A stretch of DNA of 64,000 nt, from positions 157,994 to 221,993 of the forward strand of contig DATETJ010000011.1 in assembly GCA_035283685.1 (NCBI GenBank). The letters run 5' to 3'. The notes under the pieces are model-generated. The model ran no database searches, had not been told where the DNA came from, and was given only the letters and a program-made list of their open reading frames with translations. A program made the translations under genes and the position numbers. Positions 25,355-33,856 of this stretch are shown one piece after another. The stretch comes from Candidatus Bathyarchaeia archaeon (GTDB lineage: Archaea > Thermoproteota > Bathyarchaeia > Bathyarchaeales > Bathyarchaeaceae). The stretch's first letter is position 1. Each line of letters opens with the position of its first letter.

Positions 25355-26440
25355 CTAAGCGAGTGGTTGCGATCTCTTAATTCGGCGTCCAGTGATCGGT
25401 ATTAAGTGACCGCATTTTGGGCATTTTTTGTCTTCTGTTACTTCGTATTGCGTTATGGTATGGTCGAAGCGTTGGATTAGTGTGTCGCCGCATTTTGGGC
25501 AGTAGGTGTTTTCGTATTTGTGTCCTTGGACGTTTCCGATGTACGGGTAATTGACTCCTTCTTTCTTAGCCATAGTGTAGGCTTTCTCTAAGGTATCAAC
25601 TGTGGTTGATGGCTTTGTGAACTTGTAAGCTGGGCTGTACCGTGTGAAGTGCAGAGGAGCGTCTGCGCCCACGTTCTTCAAATGCTTCTTAATAATCCAT
25701 TGCAGGCATTCGTCGTCATCGTTCACGTCGGTCACGACGAGGTTGACGATTTCCACGTGGAGGCCCATTTTCTTGGCTTCGTGGGCGTTGTGCCATACTT
25801 TTTCCACTTCTGCGCCGCCGCAGTGTTTTTGGTAGGTTTCCTTGTCGCCTTTCACATCGATCTTTAGTCCGGTCATGCCTGTGTCTTTCAAGAGTTTCAG
25901 TGCTTCCTGTGTCATGTACCCGTTTGAGACGTAGCATGAGTAGAGTCCTTTTTGGCGTCCTAAGCTGAAGACTGGGAGAGCCCATTCTGTGAGCATAGTG
26001 GGTTCTTGGAAGCTGGCGCATAAGCCCGTGTCGTGTTGGTTTGTGGCGAGGTTGACGATTTTTTCTGGGCTGAAGTAATGGTTTGATTTAAGTGGATCTG
26101 GCTCTTTTTTCGATAGGTGGTGGTTTTGGCACCATTGGCAGTTGAAGTTGCATGACCATGTGGAAAACGTGAGCGCTGATGAGCCGGGCCAGTAGTGGAA
26201 GAGGGGTTTGATTTCGATAGGTCGGCTTTCCAACGCGCTTAAATCGCCGTAGACTAGTGTGAGCAGTGTGCCGTCGATGTTGATTCTGGTTTTGCAGATG
26301 CCTTTGTTGCCCTGTGGGATAGTGCAGCGCCATTCGCATAGGTTGCATTTGACTTTGTTGCCTCTTTGTTTCTCGTAGAGTAAAGCCTCGTGAACTACGG
26401 GAAGGCGTATTAGCTCAGAGTATTCCTGCAGTTGTTGCAT
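25355..26440 (-). CDS. AmmeMemoRadiSam-type radical SAM enzyme (PflA-like)
   Basis: A 361-residue protein. An N-terminal Cys set (CNLCEWRC, then GICK) precedes the radical SAM motif Cys97-x3-Cys101-x2-Cys104 in WSCNFNCQWCQNHH. A C-terminal zinc ribbon (YCPKCGDTL, CPKCGHLI) completes the protein. This is the COG1180 layout of the AmmeMemoRadiSam group, which elsewhere co-occurs with AMMECR1 and Memo proteins; neither is in this window. The reaction is unknown. It is divergent from the molybdoenzyme gene at 26630. Confidence 0.88.
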   Translation of the reverse strand: MQQLQEYSELIRLPVVHEALLYEKQRGNKVKCNLCEWRCTIPQGNKGICKTRINIDGTLLTLVYGDLSALESRPIEIKPLFHYWPGSSALTFSTWSCNFNCQWCQNHHLSKKEPDPLKSNHYFSPEKIVNLATNQHDTGLCASFQEPTMLTEWALPVFSLGRQKGLYSCYVSNGYMTQEALKLLKDTGMTGLKIDVKGDKETYQKHCGGAEVEKVWHNAHEAKKMGLHVEIVNLVVTDVNDDDECLQWIIKKHLKNVGADAPLHFTRYSPAYKFTKPSTTVDTLEKAYTMAKKEGVNYPYIGNVQGHKYENTYCPKCGDTLIQRFDHTITQYEVTEDKKCPKCGHLIPITGRRIKRSQPLA

Positions 26441-26629
26441 TTTTGGTTGGCTCTGCTGTTTCTCTGGGTTGGTTTTGCTCCGCGTAACTGTGCTGCTTGA
26501 TTAGAATAGTTTTCGATCTAGAAAAGTGTTTCAGAAGAGAAAAATCGTTTCTGACCTCTGCTCTAGGCTTCGGGCTTGCGAAAAGTAATAATTCTGATGT
26601 TACGCATGTTGCTCTGAAGGTGTGCTAGC

Positions 26630-27196
26630 TTGGACAAGGAGGGGCATAGGATTCCGCCGAATCAGAGGGTGACGTCGAAGTTTCCGGTTTTGCATGTCGG
26701 TTCTGTGCCCAAGTTTGATGTGAAATCGTGGGATTTCGCGGTTGAGGGTCCGGTTGAGAATCCGGTTCGGCTTAGTTTTGAGGAGTTTGTGAAGCTTCCG
26801 AAGGCGGTGAGGATTAGCGATTTTCACTGCGTCACTGGGTGGAGCCGCTTGGACAATAGGTGGGAAGGCGTAACGTTCAGGACCATTGTCGATGTGGTTA
26901 AGCCGTTGAAAGAGGCCAAGTACGTGACAGTTGTGGCTGAGGGGGATTATGCGACGAGTTTGCCGCTTGAGGAACTGCTTGGCGACGATGTGCTTTTAGC
27001 GTATGTGTTTGAGGGTAAGCCTTTGGAGGCTGTGCATGGTGGACCGCTGCGGCTTATAGTGCCTAAGAAGTATGCGTACAAGAGTGCGAAGTGGGTTAGG
27101 AAGTTGAGGTTTACGAAGGAGCAGGAATTGGGGTTCTGGGAGCAGAGGGGATACAGCAACACGGCTGACCCTTGGAAAGAAGAAAGATACGGATAG
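26630..27196 (+). CDS. sulfite-oxidase-like molybdopterin protein (YuiH/MsrP type)
   Basis: A 188-residue single-domain molybdopterin oxidoreductase. The molybdenum-binding cysteine is Cys67 in DFHCVTGWSR, and VHGGPLRLIVPKKYAYKSAKW carries the conserved cofactor-binding end of the domain. No signal peptide or twin-arginine motif is present, so it is probably cytoplasmic. It lacks the dimerisation domain of full sulfite oxidases, as usual for this short branch. The TTG start has GAAGGTG upstream. Natural substrate unknown. Confidence 0.87.
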   Translation: MDKEGHRIPPNQRVTSKFPVLHVGSVPKFDVKSWDFAVEGPVENPVRLSFEEFVKLPKAVRISDFHCVTGWSRLDNRWEGVTFRTIVDVVKPLKEAKYVTVVAEGDYATSLPLEELLGDDVLLAYVFEGKPLEAVHGGPLRLIVPKKYAYKSAKWVRKLRFTKEQELGFWEQRGYSNTADPWKEERYG

Positions 27197-27601
27197 ACTG
27201 GCTTACCAACGATTGTTAACTCGGGTTGCGTTGGTTGCAGAAGTTTCCATGCTGGGTTAGAGGGAAAGAGCAGTTTGGATGTTAGTGTTGACCGTGGCTT
27301 TGAACCATTAGCATCCAGTGGCTGCGGGAAGAATAATTCAAAAGAAGGTTGTCAACTATCGGCTTTAGCCTTCTTCTTCCGACTATGAAGAGTAAGAACT
27401 TCAACTTACTGTAGGTGTTCCCGCCCAATGTTGAAGTGCGTTGCGGCTTTTGCTGTGTGGTGTCGTCGTCAAACTGTTCCTAGTGACATCATCAACTAGA
27501 ATGTTGTGGCTGCGGGCAGTGGCGAGTTTCTGTTCAGGTGTTATTAACTTTCGCTTAGAAACAGTAATAATAACTTCTTTTGTGTTGGTGGCTTGTGTTG
27601 T
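27197..27601. other. 405-base spacer, no gene recognised
   Basis: No convincing frame or RNA fold was found. A small hairpin AGTAAG-8-CTTACT lies at 27391-27410. The spacer lies downstream of both flanking genes, which converge. Confidence 0.5.
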
Positions 27602-28309
27602 TTATGTGTGTTGTCCGTATTTTCCGGTTAAGGGTACGAAGGCTACTCCGCCTAGGTTTTCGCGTGTGAGCTGTGCGTCTTTTTTGGTTATGCGGTACAA
27701 GGTTTGATAATAGTATGTGCCGCCGACAGGTATGAGTAAGATTCCGCCGTCTGGTTTGAGTTGGTCTGTTAAAGGCGTAGGTATGTCTGGTGCGGCTGCG
27801 GTGACTAGGATGCGGTCGTAGGGCGCTTCAGGTGGATAGCCTTGGGAGCCGTCATGATGGATTATTGTGACGCGTTCAGTGTAGCCGGCTTTTTCTATGT
27901 TTGTTCTGGCGTAGTCGGCTAGGTCTCGTATGATTTCTGTTGTGTACACGTGCCCCCATGTGGTTTTGGGCTGGTCTGCTGGCGCGATGATTTCGGCTAT
28001 TGTGGCTGCGTGCCAGCCGCTGCCTGCGCCTACTTCAAGTACTTTGTCTCCGGCTTCGAGTTGTAGTGCTTCGTTCATGATTGATACCATGTGTGGCGCT
28101 GAGGCTGTTTGACCCCAGCCTATTGGCAACGGTGCGTCTATGGCGTAGCTTTGTTTCATGTGGTCAGGTAAGAAGGGTTCGCGGCTGACTAGGCGGATTG
28201 CTCGTGTGATGTTAGATGTTTTGAGTATTCCTTCGGCTATGAGATTGCGGATTAGCTGCTCCCACTCAGCCTTAACTGTCATGTTGCTAGCAGGTTCCTG
28301 ACAAGACAA
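27602..28309 (-). CDS. pcm: protein-L-isoaspartate O-methyltransferase
   Basis: A 235-residue protein of family length. Motif I is LEVGAGSGWHAA (about 91-102). The pre-motif region IDAPLPIGWGQTASAPHMV and the later DGSQGYPPEAPYDRILVTAAAPDIP are characteristic of Pcm. It methylates isoaspartyl residues in aged proteins as the first step of repair. It appears to be transcribed alone. Confidence 0.95.
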   Translation of the reverse strand: MSCQEPASNMTVKAEWEQLIRNLIAEGILKTSNITRAIRLVSREPFLPDHMKQSYAIDAPLPIGWGQTASAPHMVSIMNEALQLEAGDKVLEVGAGSGWHAATIAEIIAPADQPKTTWGHVYTTEIIRDLADYARTNIEKAGYTERVTIIHHDGSQGYPPEAPYDRILVTAAAPDIPTPLTDQLKPDGGILLIPVGGTYYYQTLYRITKKDAQLTRENLGGVAFVPLTGKYGQHT

Positions 28310-28607
28310 TGATAATCAACAATCGCAGCTTAAGACTTTGCGAGCTTGATCAAACCCATGGTTATAGGCTGAGAGCCTAACCATTCAGCACCAACAAACA
28401 AAACATCCAACAATTATCTTAGAATAAATGGAAATCACCCAAAATGCACGCGCGCTGAAAAAGTTAGTATTTTTATGGAAAAGGCAGTCCTAAACCATTT
28501 ATCAGAGAACCTCAGTCTTTTTCAGTCCTGCCTCGCATCTTTAGCAATTTTTGTTTGTTGTATAGAAATTCTATCTTTTTTGTTGCCTATGTTTGAAAAG
28601 GTTTGGT
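28310..28607. other. 298-base spacer with GC element and palindromic repeat
   Basis: GCACGCGCGCT at 28446-28456 runs into GAAAAAGTTAG, resembling the block at 7388. A palindrome-like ATAGAAATTCTATCTT lies at 28562-28577 and recurs, inverted, at 28378 plus 1000 (29378-29393). T-rich sequence surrounds the second motif. No gene recognised. Confidence 0.4.
28562..28577. repeat. 16-bp palindromic repeat, copy 1
   Basis: ATAGAAATTCTATCTT is the exact reverse complement of 29378-29393. Each copy is itself nearly palindromic. The copies flank the zinc-ribbon gene 28608-29198 and its upstream region. Confidence 0.5.
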
Positions 28608-29198
28608 CTATCCCTTCTTTTGACCTTGCTTTTGTCCACAGCGAGGACATATTTCGGACGCTATAGGAATTTCTTCCTCGCATTCAGTACACTTTTTAAG
28701 GAAGGTTTTGGGAGTTTTGGAATAGTCAGGTTTACCACTCAAATGTCGCTTCACTTCCTCGGTGGCAATGCGCGCCTGCGGCATTGTTCTTTTGATAATT
28801 GCTTCTAAAATTTCCTTTTTCTTTGGCTCAATGAAGCCAAAAACTCTTTCTATTTCGCCAACTTTTACTTTCATGTGTAGAGCCATGAGGCGCGTTTCTA
28901 CGGATATGTCTTGTATTTTCTCATATTCTATGGTCTCGATAGCGTTAATTTCGAGTTCCTCGGGGGTCAGACGTCTTAGCTTGTCTTCAAAGTCTCTCGT
29001 TGCTTGCATTACTGACGGTATGGCAAGCCATGTGATTGCACCCAGTCCTGCATACTTGAGCAATTTCGGGTCGAAAACCATCATTCGCTTATTTGTCCAA
29101 AGCAGAAATTTTTCACCTAATTCAAACCCAAAACCATCTTGCTTTTTTCTTCTTACTCTTGTAACGGCTATGACCCTTTCAGACATATTTTGCATCAT
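28608..29198 (-). CDS. PH-like domain protein with C-terminal zinc ribbon
   Basis: A 196-residue protein. The first 140 residues look like a small PH-type beta domain (FLLWTNKRMMVFDPKLLKY, then IETIEYEKIQDISVET and MHMKVKVGEIERVFGFIEP-like strands). The C-terminus is a zinc ribbon (CTECEEEI...CPRCGQKQ). It could start at the first ATG (29198) or at 29186. Minus-strand TTTTATAAGG near 29236-29245 is a good TATA box with a leader of about 15 bases. Function unknown. Confidence 0.7.
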   Translation of the reverse strand: MMQNMSERVIAVTRVRRKKQDGFGFELGEKFLLWTNKRMMVFDPKLLKYAGLGAITWLAIPSVMQATRDFEDKLRRLTPEELEINAIETIEYEKIQDISVETRLMALHMKVKVGEIERVFGFIEPKKKEILEAIIKRTMPQARIATEEVKRHLSGKPDYSKTPKTFLKKCTECEEEIPIASEICPRCGQKQGQKKG

Positions 29199-29289
29199 CG
29201 CTTCTGCTGGACGTCCGAGAAGTAATACAGACCAGCCTTATAAAATCCTTCGCGAGTAATACAATTGCGGTAACCTCCCTTTTTCTCAT

Positions 29290-29352
29290 GTCTTGCCTTT
29301 CCTCAGAGCACTACCCGCACTAGCGGGCGACACCCCAGGTCTTGCCTTGAGG
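29290..29352 (-). ncRNA. candidate structured element (possible small RNA)
   Basis: CCCGC-ACTA-GCGGG (29314-29327) is nested inside CCTCA/TGAGG (29301-29305 with 29348-29352). The 10-bp repeat GTCTTGCCTT flanks it on both sides. A TATA-like sequence on the minus strand lies just upstream. It does not match tRNA, SRP or RNase P features I can check. It may be a small RNA or a short inserted element with a target duplication. Confidence 0.25.
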
Positions 29353-29377
29353 CATATAATATCTCACTGATAAAAAG

Positions 29378-29395
29378 AAGATAGAATTTCTATCT
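29378..29395. repeat. 16-bp palindromic repeat, copy 2
   Basis: AGATAGAA-T-TTCTATCT is a perfect inverted repeat with one spacer base (29379-29395). Bases 29378-29393 match 28562-28577 in inverted orientation. Confidence 0.5.
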
Positions 29396-29657
29396 AGCAT
29401 AAAAGAGTTTTAGGGTTTCAAACAAAGGATGCAGTCTTACAGCAGATACGCTTATCCGATTGGGTTGCCCAAACAATCTTTGTGAGTTGAAATAGATTGA
29501 ACGCCAAGAAACGTGCACGCTATGCTTCAAGGCATGCCCACCCAAGTTTGGTGAGACATAAGAAGAAGCGCTAGCTAGCTTCGAATAGAAATTCCATCCA
29601 GCCAATTGCAGCCTATTCTTTGCCGTGTTCAGAGAAGAGCGTCATGAGCCTACCTAG

Positions 29658-31481
29658 TTATTTCACTGTTACTGATTTTGCTAGGTTGCGTGGCATGTCT
29701 GGGTTCAAGCCTTTTTCCAAAGCCACATGGTACGCAAACAATTGCATGGGAATCACATACAATATAGGCGAGAGAATCTCTGGAATGCCCTTAGGCACCT
29801 CAATGAAATCGTCTCCATAACGCTTGATTTCTTCGTCGCCTTCCTCACACAACACGATAATCGAAGCGCCTCGTGCCTTCATCTCCATGATGTTGCTCAC
29901 CACAGCCCGGTGCGTATCATCCTTTGGACAAATGAACACCACCGGAAACCCCGGCTCAATCAGGCTGATGGGACCGTGCTTAGATTCACCAGCAGGATAG
30001 GCAATGGCAGGCACGTATGATATTTCCATTAACTTCAGCCTGCCCTCATTAGCCGTCGCTGAACTAATGCCTCTGCCCAAATAGAAGAAACATTGACTCC
30101 GACTGTACTTCTTTGCCAAAGCCTTTATTTTCTCAGTTTGCGTCCTCAAAATCTCGTCAGCGATATCTGGAATCTGCTCCAACTTATCCTCCAGGAATTC
30201 GATTTCCACATGCGAAACTTTGCCACGCTTCTTCGCTAGCCTAAGCGCCAACTGCGACAAAACGCTCAGCTGACTCGTAAATGTCTTGGTCGCAGCCACA
30301 CCGATCTCAGGTCCGCTTTGTTGACACACGTAAACCCGGCTCACACGCGTCAAAGTCGAACCAATCACATTAGTCAAGCCCAGCACAGTTGCCGCTCTCA
30401 GGCGTGCATGATCCAAAGCCGATAAGGTATCCGCTGTTTCGCCACTTTGGCTAACAAACAGAATTGTACTGTCAATGTTCACGCTTCTGCCATGCTGCTC
30501 CACAAACTCCGACGCAATAATCGGATGAGTAGCCAAAAACGCCAGCTTACTAAACATGTACGACGCAGCCAAGCAGGCGTGATAACTCGTGCCACATGCA
30601 ACCAGAAACACTTCGCCCGCCCTGTCCAAAAACTCGGTCATCAAATCCAGAAACTGGTTCTGCAACCTCAGCGTATTTCGCAAGGTGTTCGGCTGCTCAT
30701 AGATCTCCTTCAACATGAAATGCGGATAACCCTGCTTCTCAGCCATCTCAGGATCCCAGTCGACTACCTCAGGCTGACGAGGCACAACACTCCAGTCGCT
30801 TAAACGACGAATCTCGTAACGATTTGCAGTCAAAACCACTAGCTCGCCATTCTCAACAATCAAAGCCTTCTTGGTCAAAGGCAAAAACGCAGGAATATCT
30901 GAGGCACAATAGACCTCGCCTTCATTAATGCCCACAACCAGCGGACTCTCCTTACGAGCACAAACAATCTTGTCCGGTTCACGAGCAGACACAACAGCAA
31001 TAGAGTAAGAGCCATCCAAACGATTCGCAGCGTCACGCACAGCCTCAGCCAGCGACAAACCGCCTTTCATCGCTTCCTCAATCAAATGCGAAACCACTTC
31101 AGTATCCGTTTTAGACTTGAAAACATGCCCTTTAGTCTCAAGCTCCAACTTCAAATCAGCAAAATTCTCAATAATCCCATTGTGCACAACCGCAATCTCA
31201 TCCGTGCAGTCAGTGTGCGGGTGAGCGTTCACTTGATAAGGCGCGCCATGGGTAGCCCAACGCGTATGCCCTATGCCTACTCTTCCAGGCATGTCGTCAA
31301 GATCCAACAGTTTGTGAACATCATCGATGTTGCCCGCATCCTTCTTAATGAACAAGCGGCCATCCTCAACCGTAACTTGACCCACAGAATCATAGCCACG
31401 ATACTCTAGCCGCTTCAAACCCGCGTGAATAACAGGTGCAGCCGCACCATTCTTTACTATGCTGCCGAATATTCCGCACAT
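29658..31481 (-). CDS. glmS: glutamine-fructose-6-phosphate aminotransferase (isomerizing)
   Basis: A 607-residue enzyme. The start is the ATG at 31481, because the family needs MCGI with Cys1 as the exposed nucleophile and GGAGG lies 10 bases upstream; the open frame continues 9 codons further. The N-terminal glutaminase domain has LEYRGYDS and HTRWATHG. Two SIS isomerase domains follow (SQSGETADT, ESKHGPISLI). The end NLAKSVTVK holds the isomerase lysine. It makes glucosamine-6-phosphate, the entry to UDP-GlcNAc for the glycan cluster in region 1. Confidence 0.97.
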   Translation of the reverse strand: MCGIFGSIVKNGAAAPVIHAGLKRLEYRGYDSVGQVTVEDGRLFIKKDAGNIDDVHKLLDLDDMPGRVGIGHTRWATHGAPYQVNAHPHTDCTDEIAVVHNGIIENFADLKLELETKGHVFKSKTDTEVVSHLIEEAMKGGLSLAEAVRDAANRLDGSYSIAVVSAREPDKIVCARKESPLVVGINEGEVYCASDIPAFLPLTKKALIVENGELVVLTANRYEIRRLSDWSVVPRQPEVVDWDPEMAEKQGYPHFMLKEIYEQPNTLRNTLRLQNQFLDLMTEFLDRAGEVFLVACGTSYHACLAASYMFSKLAFLATHPIIASEFVEQHGRSVNIDSTILFVSQSGETADTLSALDHARLRAATVLGLTNVIGSTLTRVSRVYVCQQSGPEIGVAATKTFTSQLSVLSQLALRLAKKRGKVSHVEIEFLEDKLEQIPDIADEILRTQTEKIKALAKKYSRSQCFFYLGRGISSATANEGRLKLMEISYVPAIAYPAGESKHGPISLIEPGFPVVFICPKDDTHRAVVSNIMEMKARGASIIVLCEEGDEEIKRYGDDFIEVPKGIPEILSPILYVIPMQLFAYHVALEKGLNPDMPRNLAKSVTVK

Positions 31482-31723
31482 CAACAACAGCCTCCAGAAA
31501 TCTGACACAAAGCGAATGTTTCAGTTAGTCTCTAGCTCATCTAAAGCTCGTAGAATACAACGCAGAGCAGTCTATAAGCATTCTTAAGAAATCAGCAATA
31601 TTACTAAAACGAATTCTAAAACGGCTCATGGACTAGAGCGACGCCCAACGACGCCTCCATTAAAAAAAAGTCTTTAGGGGTCCACTTCATCACTCATCCA
31701 AGCATGAACCACGGTCAAAAGGC

Positions 31724-32740
31724 TCAAACAAACTCCTTTCTGTAGGGAAAGAGCGCTGGCGTTCCACCTGTGTGCAAGAAAACAACATTGTCGTCCCTTT
31801 TGTAATGACCCTGCTTTATGAGATTGATGAGCCCAGCCATGGCTCTGCCAGTGTAAATCGGGTCGAGCAGTATTCCCTCAGTCTGCGCGACTAGCTTAAT
31901 AGCCCTCAGAGCTTCCGAAGTCGGTTTTTCACAAGCCTCACCAACATAGTCCTCGTTCAAAACCACATCATCCGACATCACATTTGTTTTAAGATCTAAG
32001 AGCGAAGCAGTTTTCACCGCAATCCCAACGGTTTCCTCAATTAGCTTGTTCTTGATTCCTGGCTCGGCACAAATCCCCAAGATTGCGACCTCTGATCCTA
32101 GAGCCTTATCAGCCAGGACGAGCCCAGCCTGAGTTCCACCGGAGCCTGCAGCATGAACAATATTATCAATCTTGAAGCCGTAGTCGCGTGCCTGCCTCAG
32201 TAACTCGAGCATAGCGTTGACATATGCAGCCGCCCCAGGAGGGTAGGAGGCACCTGCAGGTATCACATAGGGGATATGACCCATCTTCCTCAAATCAGCC
32301 GCTATCTCCTCCATAAAACGCGCCCTATCCGACTTCGAAGGCTTTCCTCCAAGCAGTCGAATCTCAGCTCCGAGAAGACGGTTCAAAAGCAGGTTTCCAT
32401 CATAACTGCCCGGTTCTTCACCAGTGATAACCAGAATCGCTTTCACGCCCAGTTTGCTCGCGGCTGCGGCTGTAGCCCGCGCATGATTTGATTGTGTGGG
32501 TCCAGTTGTGATCACAACGTCAGCCTTCTTGCTCAACGCATCTCCCAATGCAAATTCTGCCTTCCTTTCCTTGTTACCACCAAACGCAAGACCAGTGCAG
32601 TCTTCTCTCTTTATCCACAACTGTGGACCATTCAATGAGGCAGTTAGTCGAGGCATCCTTTCCAGTGGCGTAGGCAGATGCACAAGTCTGACTCTGGGAA
32701 ACTTGTCTATTCTTTTTTGAAGTTCCTCTGCGGTTATCAA
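31724..32740 (-). CDS. D-cysteine desulfhydrase / ACC deaminase family PLP enzyme
   Basis: A 338-residue fold-type II PLP enzyme. WIKREDCTGLAFGGNKERK places the PLP lysine at Lys57, and TTGPTQSNHARATAAAASKLG is the substrate-carboxylate site of this group. AAGSGGTQAGL binds the PLP phosphate. The family contains D-cysteine desulfhydrases, ACC deaminases and L-cysteate sulfo-lyases, which I cannot separate by eye. It is divergent from the winged-helix gene at 32859. Confidence 0.87.
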   Translation of the reverse strand: MITAEELQKRIDKFPRVRLVHLPTPLERMPRLTASLNGPQLWIKREDCTGLAFGGNKERKAEFALGDALSKKADVVITTGPTQSNHARATAAAASKLGVKAILVITGEEPGSYDGNLLLNRLLGAEIRLLGGKPSKSDRARFMEEIAADLRKMGHIPYVIPAGASYPPGAAAYVNAMLELLRQARDYGFKIDNIVHAAGSGGTQAGLVLADKALGSEVAILGICAEPGIKNKLIEETVGIAVKTASLLDLKTNVMSDDVVLNEDYVGEACEKPTSEALRAIKLVAQTEGILLDPIYTGRAMAGLINLIKQGHYKRDDNVVFLHTGGTPALFPYRKEFV

Positions 32741-32823
32741 CAGAGTAGCCCTCGCGAAAAACTATGAAACCGTATTCTTATTAGACTTTATCGAGAAAAA
32801 GCCTGCCAAACCATTAAAAAAAT

Positions 32824-32832
32824 GTTTATAAG
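32824..32832 (+). promoter_or_regulatory. TATA box for winged-helix/S-layer-like gene
   Basis: GTTTATAAG centred about 31 bases before the ATG at 32859 fits a leaderless or nearly leaderless archaeal transcript. Confidence 0.5.
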
Positions 32833-32858
32833 GGAATCATCCAGCTACCATACAAACC

Positions 32859-33821
32859 ATGAAAAAGAAACTCTTGCTCAGCGGCGAACCGCCCAGTTTC
32901 GAGGCAAAAGACATAGCCATATTCGACCGTCCGGACCAGCTGAAAACACTTGAAAGCCGACTAAGCTGGCAAATCCTCAGGCTCATAGCCGAAAACGAAA
33001 TGTACCCCATCCAAATCGCCAAAAAACTTGGCGTTCATGAGCAGAAGGTCTATTACCACATACGAAGACTCGCCCAAGCAGGAATCATAGAAATCGTCAA
33101 AGAAGAAGAGAAGAAAGGTGCGATAGCTAGGTTCTACAGAGTCACGTTTCCAGCCTTCGGCGTCGAATTGCCTTTCGGAAACCGCAAGATCGCAGCCTTA
33201 GACAGCACAGAAATGGATGAAAAACTCAAAGAATTCTTCTCACCGTTCCTGAAAGACGGCGTGTTCGACGGCAAAATTATAGTCGGCAGCCCAGATCCTC
33301 ATGGACCATTCAAGGCTCGAGCCAGAGATGGACACTACGCCGCATACCTAAGCCTGTTCCTCGGACGATACGTAACGCTACCCGACGACTTCGTGATAAA
33401 ACTCGACGTAGACGTCAAAGTCGAAAAAGAGGAAAAGAACAACCTCATCCTCGTAGGTGGACCAGGCACAAACCTACTCACCCAAGAAGTCAACAACCAT
33501 CTACCCACACGCTTCAGCGTAAAATCAACCGAAGAAGGATTCCTGTTCGGCGGACTCATCTCCCAAAGGACCGGCGCGGTTTATACTAGCGACAACATCG
33601 GCTTAATAGCGAAAATAACTAATCCATGGGATAGAACCAAACGAATCATAGTCACAGCGGGCAATAAGGCAGTGGGCACAAAAGCCTGCGTATTGGCGTT
33701 AACCAAGTTTTGGAAAGAAACCCTCAAAAACTTCAACGCTGCAGACGACTTCGCCGCGGTCATTCAAGGTTTCGACATGGACGGCGACGGAAAAGTCGAC
33801 GCCATAGAAGTCCTAGAATAA
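32859..33821 (+). CDS. winged-helix protein fused to S-layer-like domain
   Basis: A 320-residue protein. Residues 30-100 are an ArsR-like winged helix (SWQILRLIAENEMYPIQIAK, then VHEQKVYYHIRRLAQAGII). The rest resembles the C-terminal region of archaeal S-layer-family proteins: KIIVGSPDPHGPFKARARDG, NLILVGGPGTNLL, RIIVTAGNKAVGTKACVLAL. The extreme C-terminus has a calcium-loop-like DMDGDGKVDAIE. There is no signal peptide, so the S-layer-like fold acts inside the cell, perhaps as a sensor domain. Ligand and targets are unknown. Confidence 0.75.
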   Translation: MKKKLLLSGEPPSFEAKDIAIFDRPDQLKTLESRLSWQILRLIAENEMYPIQIAKKLGVHEQKVYYHIRRLAQAGIIEIVKEEEKKGAIARFYRVTFPAFGVELPFGNRKIAALDSTEMDEKLKEFFSPFLKDGVFDGKIIVGSPDPHGPFKARARDGHYAAYLSLFLGRYVTLPDDFVIKLDVDVKVEKEEKNNLILVGGPGTNLLTQEVNNHLPTRFSVKSTEEGFLFGGLISQRTGAVYTSDNIGLIAKITNPWDRTKRIIVTAGNKAVGTKACVLALTKFWKETLKNFNAADDFAAVIQGFDMDGDGKVDAIEVLE

Positions 33822-33856
33822 GAACCAAAGGTGCAGTCTTACAAGAGAGAGTATGC

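Larger units (their letters stand above)
29199..29657. other. 459-base spacer with direct repeats and hairpins
   Basis: No protein gene is convincing. It holds the 10-bp direct repeat GTCTTGCCTT (29290-29299 and 29339-29348) around a strong hairpin, and the second copy of the 16-bp palindrome at 29378-29393. A minus-strand TATA-like ATTATATGCC lies at 29353-29362. A 71-residue frame at 29390-29605 has no supporting features. Confidence 0.4.

Noticed and set aside
25649-25867. Hydrophobic plus-strand frame resembling a membrane protein
   Set aside because: It is the antisense of the radical SAM gene; its hydrophobicity reflects the complement of basic codons.
29175-29200. GATGATG and CTGA spaced like C and D boxes of a guide RNA
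   Set aside because: They coincide with the first codons of the zinc-ribbon gene, and no matching second box pair was found.
29298-29345. GAGGAAAG on the minus strand, suggestive of RNase P RNA
   Set aside because: The other universal RNase P RNA segments were not found nearby, and the following sequence runs into a promoter and gene.
33710-33856. N-terminal extension of the DUF371 frame
   Set aside because: It overlaps the end of the previous gene out of phase, is arginine-rich, and does not resemble the family.
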